From Devosia salina (GTDB lineage: Bacteria > Pseudomonadota > Alphaproteobacteria > Rhizobiales > Devosiaceae): a stretch of 64,000 nucleotides of DNA. The stretch covers positions 2,646,001-2,710,000 of the forward strand of contig NZ_CP080590.1 of NCBI RefSeq assembly GCF_019504385.1. Direction: 5' to 3'. A program made the translations under genes and the position numbers. Under the pieces are notes generated by a model, which was given only the letters and a program-made list of their open reading frames with translations, was not told where the DNA came from and did no database searches. Positions 58,933-64,000 of the stretch are shown here, one piece after another; position 1 is the first letter of the stretch, and every line of letters starts with the position of its first letter.

Positions 58933-59916
58933 CTATTCCTTTGAGAGACGGTTGGGGTCGAGGCGGCGCGCGAACAGGAGCAGGCCGAGCGCCAGGGCGA
59001 TCGCCAGAAGCCAGACGAGATCGCTGGTTTTCTCGGCGAGGATCGGCATCAGGGGTTGGCCCGCATAGGTGTCCTTGATGCCGAGTACGGCGAAGCTCAA
59101 CCGCTCGAAATGCTTGGTGGGCGATGCCACCTCGATCCCGTTGCGGATGGTTTCGTACGTAGAAAAGGATTGGAGGATCTCGAGCTGCTGCGGCTTGGCG
59201 ATCTGCAACTGCTTGAAGACGCCGCCAGCGACCTGATTGTCCGGGTCGAGCGTGTCACCGATCTGTGGAGCGATCAGCACGAAGCCGAGCCAAACAGTGA
59301 AGGCGAGGAGAAGCGCGTTGGGCAGCTTCTTGGCCCACAGCGCCGTCACGAAACCGAGCAGAAAGAACGCGAGCGCATAAAGGCCCGCCGCCGACATGAC
59401 GCTCGCAAGCCGCACGATGTCCTCGGGGTTTAGCGTGACGCCCGAAATCAGGATCACCGCGGCGCCGGCCACGACGAAGGCCAGGACGAGGCCCGCGGAG
59501 ATGATCGCCGTTCCCGCGAGAACCTTGCCGGCTAGAAACTGCCACTGGGCGATCGGGCGGGTTACGATCAGCGCCAGCGTCTGCCGTCCGCGTTCGCTGG
59601 CCGCGGCGCGGTATCCGATCAGGATGCCGATGATGGCGCCGATGATCTCGACGTGTTCGACGAAGCCCCGCAGGAGCTTGAGCGGGTAGAAGGCCGGGTC
59701 CGGTATGGTGGAAGCGTCCTTGCCCAGGGCAATAAGGCCTGCCTTTGCCTCGACATAGGTTGCCACGTCTCCCTTTAGGGCGATCGCTGCGACCGCGAGT
59801 GCGACCAGGGAGGCGAGCAACAGGAAAGCCGTCATCAGGATGACGAAGCGGTCCTTCACCGCGTCGCGGATATCCTTGCCTGCGATCGTCAACACGGGTT
59901 GGACGAGGTCATGCAT
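58933..59916 (-). CDS. ABC-2 type transporter permease
   Basis: 327 residues; ATG 59916 chosen, with ATG 59919 also possible. Six helices and a long cytoplasmic middle: TIAGKDIRDAVKDRFVILM at the N-terminus, IIGILIGYRAAASERGRQTL (ABC-2 signature with ERxxGT-like region), LVLAFVVAGAAVILISGVTL, FFLLGFVTALWAKKLPNALL. Similar to NosY-type exporter subunits. Overlaps the other permease gene by 8 bp. It works with the ATPase at 60859-61605. Confidence 0.85.
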   Translation of the reverse strand: MHDLVQPVLTIAGKDIRDAVKDRFVILMTAFLLLASLVALAVAAIALKGDVATYVEAKAGLIALGKDASTIPDPAFYPLKLLRGFVEHVEIIGAIIGILIGYRAAASERGRQTLALIVTRPIAQWQFLAGKVLAGTAIISAGLVLAFVVAGAAVILISGVTLNPEDIVRLASVMSAAGLYALAFFLLGFVTALWAKKLPNALLLAFTVWLGFVLIAPQIGDTLDPDNQVAGGVFKQLQIAKPQQLEILQSFSTYETIRNGIEVASPTKHFERLSFAVLGIKDTYAGQPLMPILAEKTSDLVWLLAIALALGLLLFARRLDPNRLSKE

Positions 59917-60862
59917 CATAGTCTCCTTTGGTCATGTCCATGCGCGCGACGGCGGCCACCGCGGCCCCGCCGAGGGCCGTCACCGCGATCAAGAGCGAGG
60001 CAAGCGGCGGGATAGCGGAGCGATCGATGAAGGTAGGCGGCATGAAGTCGAGCAGCTGGGCGGAGACCAGTCGGTAGGCCTCTGCGAGGGAAAAGGGTCC
60101 GAGCGCCCATCCAGTGAGCTGGAAGAAGGTCGACGCCGGTGCGTCGGCAAGTGCCGAAACCGGGTTCAAGGCGGCGACCGGATTGATGTTGGAGGTGATC
60201 TGCGGCAGCACGAATGTGACGGTGAGCCAGACGGTGACGGGGATCAGCAGCCCCACGGTTTCCGATTTGGCGGAAGCCCCGAACCACATGCCGAGAAAGC
60301 CGAAAACAAGCAGGTAGAGCGCCGAGGTCCCGTAGAAGCCCCCAAGCCTGGCCCATCCGCCGGCATCCAGATGGAACTCCGGGAGAACCAGGAATGTTGC
60401 GGTGTTGATGGCTGCGGCGAAGAGCACGAGGGCGGCTATGGCGACAACCAACGCGAGCGCCTTGGCCACCCCCAGATCGACGGACCGCAGCGGTCGGGTT
60501 CCCAGGAGGGGCATCGTCCCCGCCTTCCTGTCGCCGGCGACCAGCTGGTGCCCTACGACGATCGCGGCAAGGGCCCCGATCAGGGACACATAGGTGGCCA
60601 TGTTTCGCAACAAAGCCAGCGGCGAGGTGTCGAGGACAGGGTTGGACGGGATCGGCTGACCCTGTGCGGCCATGTATTCGGCGGAGCGAAGGTAGATCGC
60701 GTTGACGGTGGACGTCGCCGACCAACCCAAATATGCCGCGACTACCACGAGCACGAGGAAGAGCAGTGCCAGCAGCGCGACGGTACGTTCGCGGGCGATG
60801 GTCGCCAGCGAATGCGCCGCAAGCAATCTGATGGGAGCGTTTGCTAGGGTGGTGCCCATCAT
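59909..60862 (-). CDS. ABC-2 type transporter permease
   Basis: 317 residues, six helices: TVALLALLFLVLVVVAAYLG first, then SLIGALAAIVVGHQLVAGDR with the ABC-2 pattern GDRKAGTMPLLGTRPLRSVD, and FGFLGMWFGASAKSETVGLL. Together with the neighbouring permease it would form a heterodimer driven by the ATPase. It overlaps that gene by 4 bp. Confidence 0.85.
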   Translation of the reverse strand: MMGTTLANAPIRLLAAHSLATIARERTVALLALLFLVLVVVAAYLGWSATSTVNAIYLRSAEYMAAQGQPIPSNPVLDTSPLALLRNMATYVSLIGALAAIVVGHQLVAGDRKAGTMPLLGTRPLRSVDLGVAKALALVVAIAALVLFAAAINTATFLVLPEFHLDAGGWARLGGFYGTSALYLLVFGFLGMWFGASAKSETVGLLIPVTVWLTVTFVLPQITSNINPVAALNPVSALADAPASTFFQLTGWALGPFSLAEAYRLVSAQLLDFMPPTFIDRSAIPPLASLLIAVTALGGAAVAAVARMDMTKGDYDA

Positions 60863-61605
60863 GCCGCCCCTTTGACCTGTACCGGCGTGACCGACAGGTA
60901 GAGTTCCTCGAGGGAGCTTTCGCTGCCGTATCGCTGGGTGACCTTGTCGATGGTGTCGCGGAACACGAGTTCGCCCTGGTTGAGCACGCCGATGCTGGTG
61001 CAGGTGCGGGATATCTCGCTGATCAGGTGCGTGTTCATGAAGATCGTGGTGCCGAACTCGCGGTTGAGGCGGATGATCAGGTCACGCAGCGTCTTGATGC
61101 CCATCGGGTCGAGGCCCGAGGTCGGCTCATCGAGGAAGAGCACATCGGGACGATGCAGTATCGCCTGGGCGAGACCGATGCGCTGGCGCAGCCCCTTGGA
61201 AAAGGAGCCGACGAGGCGTGGAGCCAGGTCGCGGCATTCGAGGAAGTCGAGGGTCTCGTCGATACGACGCTCTGGGTTCTCGACGCCTGAAAGCCGTGCG
61301 AAGAACAGCAGGTTGGCCCGGGCGGTCATCGTGTCGTACAACCGGACGTTCTCGGGCACGTAGCCGATGTGGCGACGCGCCTGGAGGCTCTGTTCTGTGA
61401 CGGACTTGCCGCAGACGAGCGCGGTCCCCGAGGTGGGCTTGAGCAACGTCGTCAGCATATGAATGGTGGTGGTCTTCCCCGCGCCATTGTGCCCGAGGAA
61501 GCCGAACACCTCCCCGCGCTCGACGGTAAGCGTCAGGTCCTTGACCGCGGCGCGGTCGCCGTACCGCTTGGTCAACTGTCTGGTTTCGACGACAAAGGTG
61601 TTCAT
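60859..61605 (-). CDS. ABC exporter ATPase
   Basis: 248 residues. Walker A GHNGAGKTTTIHMLT, Q-loop GYVPENVRLYD, signature FSKGLRQRIGLAQAIL (LSGGQ replaced by FSKGL as in many exporter ATPases), Walker B VLFLDEPTSGLDP and switch His TIFMNTHLISEI. It is the first gene of a four-gene exporter operon (ATPase, two permeases, calcium-repeat protein). The promoter region contains a large paired palindrome. Confidence 0.92.
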   Translation of the reverse strand: MNTFVVETRQLTKRYGDRAAVKDLTLTVERGEVFGFLGHNGAGKTTTIHMLTTLLKPTSGTALVCGKSVTEQSLQARRHIGYVPENVRLYDTMTARANLLFFARLSGVENPERRIDETLDFLECRDLAPRLVGSFSKGLRQRIGLAQAILHRPDVLFLDEPTSGLDPMGIKTLRDLIIRLNREFGTTIFMNTHLISEISRTCTSIGVLNQGELVFRDTIDKVTQRYGSESSLEELYLSVTPVQVKGAA

Positions 61606-61694
61606 TTCGGCTCCTGACGATCGGTTGCTTGGCGAACCGGCTCTGCGGGTTCGTCCAGGAACTTGTCAGGAGTAGTTTTCCCCCACCTGTCGGG

Positions 61695-61748
61695 GGTCTT
61701 ACCGATCCGTAAGGTAGCCGGCCTCGCACCTTACGGATCGGTAAGACC
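61695..61748. promoter_or_regulatory. Large paired palindrome between divergent operons
   Basis: GGTCTTACCGATCCGTAAGG (61695-61714) and its exact reverse complement (61729-61748) are 14 bp apart. Each arm contains CTTAC-CGATCC-GTAAG, itself an imperfect 16-bp palindrome like TetR-family operators. The element lies between the exporter operon (minus) and the small secreted-protein gene (plus), so one regulator could control both. No TetR-type gene is in the window. As RNA it could also form a 20-bp stem. Confidence 0.65.
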
Positions 61749-61819
61749 TGGGACATGAGGCCGTATTGACGCCCGATCATAAGGAGTGTGTCGAAAAAGA
61801 ACCTCACCGGACAAAAACG

Positions 61820-62098
61820 ATGAAACGAACCGGCCTCATCGGTGCAGCCCTTGCCGCCACCGCAATCACTTTATTCTCGATCGCAGGTAGTTCGGCCAAT
61901 CCCGCTACCGTGCTGCCGGTCCCGAGCTATGTCGAAGCGACCTTCGTTGCGCCATCCCCCTTCGCCCCGTCCGATCTGGTCCTCGCGATATCGGACTTGG
62001 TGGACGTCGAGCGCATGATCAGGGAAACCGATGCCGAAGAACGCGCAAGGCACCAAACCGTGGTTACGATACCTGCATTGCAGAACTGGGTGGGATAA
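61820..62098 (+). CDS. Small secreted protein of unknown function
   Basis: 92 residues; ATG 61820 begins a signal peptide (MKRTGLIGAALAATAITLFS, cleavage about ...SSANPA). The mature part is acidic, with LVLAISDLVDVERMIRETDA and a charged stretch ERARHQTVV. RBS weak. It is the first gene after the paired palindrome and precedes a second small secreted protein by 52 bp. No family recognised. Confidence 0.5.
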   Translation: MKRTGLIGAALAATAITLFSIAGSSANPATVLPVPSYVEATFVAPSPFAPSDLVLAISDLVDVERMIRETDAEERARHQTVVTIPALQNWVG

Positions 62099-62150
62099 CC
62101 TGGAACCAGTATCAAGAGTCAGCATCGACCCCACGAAAAGGAGAGACCCA

Positions 62151-62456
62151 ATGAACAGTATCGTGAAGTTGGCGGGGCTAGCGGTCATTGCCTCGTCGTT
62201 GGCCACCACGGCCTTTGCCTACGAGGACCAGTGGCAGCCCTCGAACAAGACCTTGTCGGCGTACGTCGCCGAAGGCTATGTGCTGTCGCTGCCCGTCGTG
62301 TTGCACCTGTCGCCATTCGACCGCGTGCAATACCGCTACTACCTGACCAAGGGCCAAGCCATTGCCCAATGCACCGAGGACGTCACGACGCGCAAAGCGG
62401 TGATCGTGGACAAGGTATTAGCATGCGCCGATTTGGTGGCGCCGTTCCAAAAATAA
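62151..62456 (+). CDS. Small secreted protein of unknown function
   Basis: 101 residues, ATG 62151 behind AAAAGGAG. Signal peptide to ...TTAFA, then DQWQPSNKTLSAYVAEGYVL, VLHLSPFDRVQYRYYLTKGQ, AIAQCTEDVTTRKAV and VLACADLV; the two Cys may pair. It is likely the partner of the 61820-62098 product in the same transcript. No family recognised. Confidence 0.55.
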   Translation: MNSIVKLAGLAVIASSLATTAFAYEDQWQPSNKTLSAYVAEGYVLSLPVVLHLSPFDRVQYRYYLTKGQAIAQCTEDVTTRKAVIVDKVLACADLVAPFQK

Positions 62457-62506
62457 GTGGGCGATCGCCGGTGCCGCTCCCTGCTGGGGAGCAGCGTCGA
62501 ACGTTG

Positions 62507-63046
62507 CTAGCGGTTCCTGCTCGACCGGACCGTCCGCAGCCGCTTTACCGAAGGATGCCCCACCTGGCATACGGATATCGTGCCATCGGTCTCGAGCACC
62601 GCGGACGCTACGTCGCCGATCGTGGCGACGCCGTGCTCGCGCAAAGCCGACTGCATCTCGGCCGCGCTGATCCTCTCCTTACGCAGGTTCCCCTCTAGCA
62701 AGCGGCCGTTCTCGACCAGCAGGGTCGGGCTGCCTTCCAGGAAGTGCCTCAACCGGTCGTCATTGGACACCAATCGGTTCAGCGCGAGGATAACCGCGGC
62801 GCCCAAGAGGCCGCCGACGACGCTGGTGTCCGGACCGATCATCGCATTCTGCACGACGTTGGAAATCAGCAGGAGGGCCACGAGGTCGAACGGAGTGAAC
62901 TGCCCAAGCACCCGCTTGCCGGATATCCTCAATAAACCGAGGACGACCACGAACACGACAGCGACCCGCAGCGCCGTGAAGATGACGATCGCCGGGCTTC
63001 CTACCGCCTGCCAAAGCTGCGCTTGCACCGAGTCGACCCAACTCAA
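62507..63046 (-). CDS. DUF421 (YetF-like) membrane protein
   Basis: 179 residues with three N-terminal helices (IFTALRVAVVFVVVLGLLRI, DLVALLLISNVVQNAMIG, VVGGLLGAAVILALNRLVS) and a cytoplasmic DUF421 domain (LRHFLEGSPTLLVENGRLLE, GNLRKERISAAEMQSALREH, VASAVLETDGTISVC). YetF-type proteins are involved in spore germination-like or stress contexts, but the function is unknown. Overlaps the DedA gene start by 4 bp. Confidence 0.88.
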   Translation of the reverse strand: MSWVDSVQAQLWQAVGSPAIVIFTALRVAVVFVVVLGLLRISGKRVLGQFTPFDLVALLLISNVVQNAMIGPDTSVVGGLLGAAVILALNRLVSNDDRLRHFLEGSPTLLVENGRLLEGNLRKERISAAEMQSALREHGVATIGDVASAVLETDGTISVCQVGHPSVKRLRTVRSSRNR

Positions 63047-63807
63047 TTTCGGTCCCGAACTTGTTCCGATGCAGCTGGTGGCCGAATGATGTCATCTTGC
63101 GTCCCATCGTTCTCCACGGCCAAGCCTCCGCCTGCTTCCTCCTCGTCCGACGCAAAACCTCGGAACCGCCGGTAGAGCACAACCAAGAATCGCAGTATTC
63201 GCCCCCGTGCTCGGTGCACCCCCCATACCGCCAGCGACAAAACCACAGCACCGACGACCAGCTCGATTTCCGTCCGGGGGTCGATACGATTAAGCGAACT
63301 CAGGCCGAACCCGGCGAACGCTGCGGGTAGCAGATGTGCCGGAGCCCATAACAGGGCCGATCCGATGTTGGCGGCGTAGAACGGCAGCGGCTTCATCCCA
63401 CTGGTCCCGGCGACAACTGGCACAATCGCTCGGACCCCGGGAAGGAAGCGGGCAATGACGATGCCCGTCCAGCCGTACTTGGCGAAGAAGACTTCACCCA
63501 CCGCAAGGATGTCCGGGCGCGTGGAGAACGGCCAGACAACAGAGATCCTGCTGCGTTGCGAATGCCCGATCCAATACGAGAGCCCGTCGCCGAGCACCGC
63601 GCCCGCCGTTGCGGCAAACAACAGGGGCCAGATTGGCAGGTAGCCGAGGCCCGCTGCCGTGCCGAGCGCCAAGATTAGCGCTGTTCCAGGAATGAACGCG
63701 CCCACGACGACCAGGGATTCCGAGCCGGCAGCAAGGAAGGTGACAAGGATGGCGAGCGTCGGGTTCTGCTCAAGAAAGACGACAATGGACTGAAACGTAG
63801 CTTGCAC
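63043..63807 (-). CDS. DedA/SNARE-associated (VTT domain) membrane protein
   Basis: 254 residues, GTG start with AGG upstream. VTT domain: LVTFLAAGSESLVVVGAFIP, GTALILALGTAAGLG, LFAATAGAVLGDGLSYWIGH, FFAKYGWTGIVIARFLPGVR (the G-R-F-x-P motif), AIVPVVAGTSGMKPLPFYAA. C-terminal region is cytoplasmic and acidic. DedA proteins act as lipid-carrier flippases or affect membrane potential. Overlaps the DUF421 gene. Confidence 0.9.
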   Translation of the reverse strand: MQATFQSIVVFLEQNPTLAILVTFLAAGSESLVVVGAFIPGTALILALGTAAGLGYLPIWPLLFAATAGAVLGDGLSYWIGHSQRSRISVVWPFSTRPDILAVGEVFFAKYGWTGIVIARFLPGVRAIVPVVAGTSGMKPLPFYAANIGSALLWAPAHLLPAAFAGFGLSSLNRIDPRTEIELVVGAVVLSLAVWGVHRARGRILRFLVVLYRRFRGFASDEEEAGGGLAVENDGTQDDIIRPPAASEQVRDRN

Positions 63808-63882
63808 GGTACCTCACTTATTCGGTGCCGCTAACGAATAGGCCATCTACGGCTACAAGCCTATGCCGAATTGAAGCAAAGA

Positions 63883-63911
63883 GACCTCGGCTGGCGCACC
63901 AGACCGAGGTC
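63883..63911 (-). terminator. Terminator-like hairpin after the right-edge gene
   Basis: GACCTCGGCTGG-CGCA-CCAG-A-CCGAGGTC, a 12-bp stem with one bulged A. It lies 26 bp after the stop of the minus-strand gene at the right edge and is followed on that strand by TCTTTGCTTC. It probably ends that gene. Confidence 0.6.
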
Positions 63912-63936
63912 CCCCGGTTTGCTGTTGGTGGGCAGA

Positions 63937-64000
63937 TTACTGGGCTTCGTTGCCTTCGGCGCCCTCATTGGCCTCGCCGTTCTCGCCACCCTGTTCGCCG
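63937..64000 (-). CDS. C-terminal end of a gene running off the right edge
   Basis: Only about 20 codons are in the window, ending GENGEANEGAEGNEAQ-stop. The tail is very acidic and Gly/Asn/Glu-rich, possibly a low-complexity or repeated tail. Identity cannot be read from this. Confidence 0.5.
   Translation of the reverse strand, partial: GEQGGENGEANEGAEGNEAQ

Overview
The window is GC-rich, gene-dense chromosome or large-replicon DNA from a bacterium. The gene families point to an alphaproteobacterium of the Hyphomicrobiales (a Devosia- or Pelagibacterium-like organism fits): LacI- and GntR-controlled sugar ABC operons, DUF1289, UPF0303, an NDUFS4-like ETC complex I domain protein, DmeR/DmeF and NreA/NreB. 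The genus is an inference from gene content. I found no rRNA, tRNA or CRISPR array.

Left part (1-15.4 kb). After a truncated membrane sensor at the left edge come three secreted proteins of unknown function, the last with four Trp-Cys...Cys repeats of almost constant spacing, and a cut-down LuxR-type regulator. A carbohydrate module follows: a LacI regulator, a glyoxalase-fold (VOC) protein and an aldo/keto reductase on the minus strand, and divergently a complete sugar ABC importer (two permeases, ATPase, binding protein), a second VOC protein, a sugar-phosphate isomerase/epimerase-like TIM barrel, UPF0303, a cupin and a TolB-like beta-propeller. Two near-identical 18-bp operator candidates link the two arms. 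The substrate is unknown.

Middle (15.5-27.7 kb). This is a sialic acid (N-acetylneuraminate) utilisation cluster. A GntR/FCD regulator heads an operon with a peptide-type ABC importer (binding protein, two permeases, two ATPases) and a NanA-like lyase. Divergently lie NanM mutarotase, two Gfo/Idh/MocA oxidoreductases and a fused NanE-NanK enzyme. Each divergent promoter carries one copy of a GntR-type palindrome. A 20-bp direct repeat (19/20 identical) flanks the cluster.

Right part (28-64 kb). A short tyrosine recombinase marks the start of what looks like a stress and metal island. First comes a heat and protein quality-control block (FtsH, DegP/HtrA, SPW-repeat protein, an RpoZ/omega-like paralogue, an NDUFS4-like protein, two Hsp20 proteins, one behind a ROSE-like RNA thermometer), then a frameshifted glycogen debranching enzyme and the 3' half of a glycosyltransferase. 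The glycosyltransferase is cut by an operon of a soluble AAA+/M41 protease with four small proteins and an HTH regulator, whose function I do not know. Next come copper (SCO1, PCuAC), Zn/Cd/Pb (P1B ATPase with CadR-like MerR) and Co/Ni (DmeRF, HupE/UreJ, NreAB, a short CDF) genes, a phosphatase plus two-component operon, a COG4705 membrane protein, an ABC exporter operon with a secreted calcium-repeat protein behind a large paired palindrome, and DUF421 and DedA membrane proteins. A partial gene runs off the right edge.

All calls were made by reading the sequence; no database search was run. Family names are from memory of motifs, and the functions of unrecognised genes are left open.
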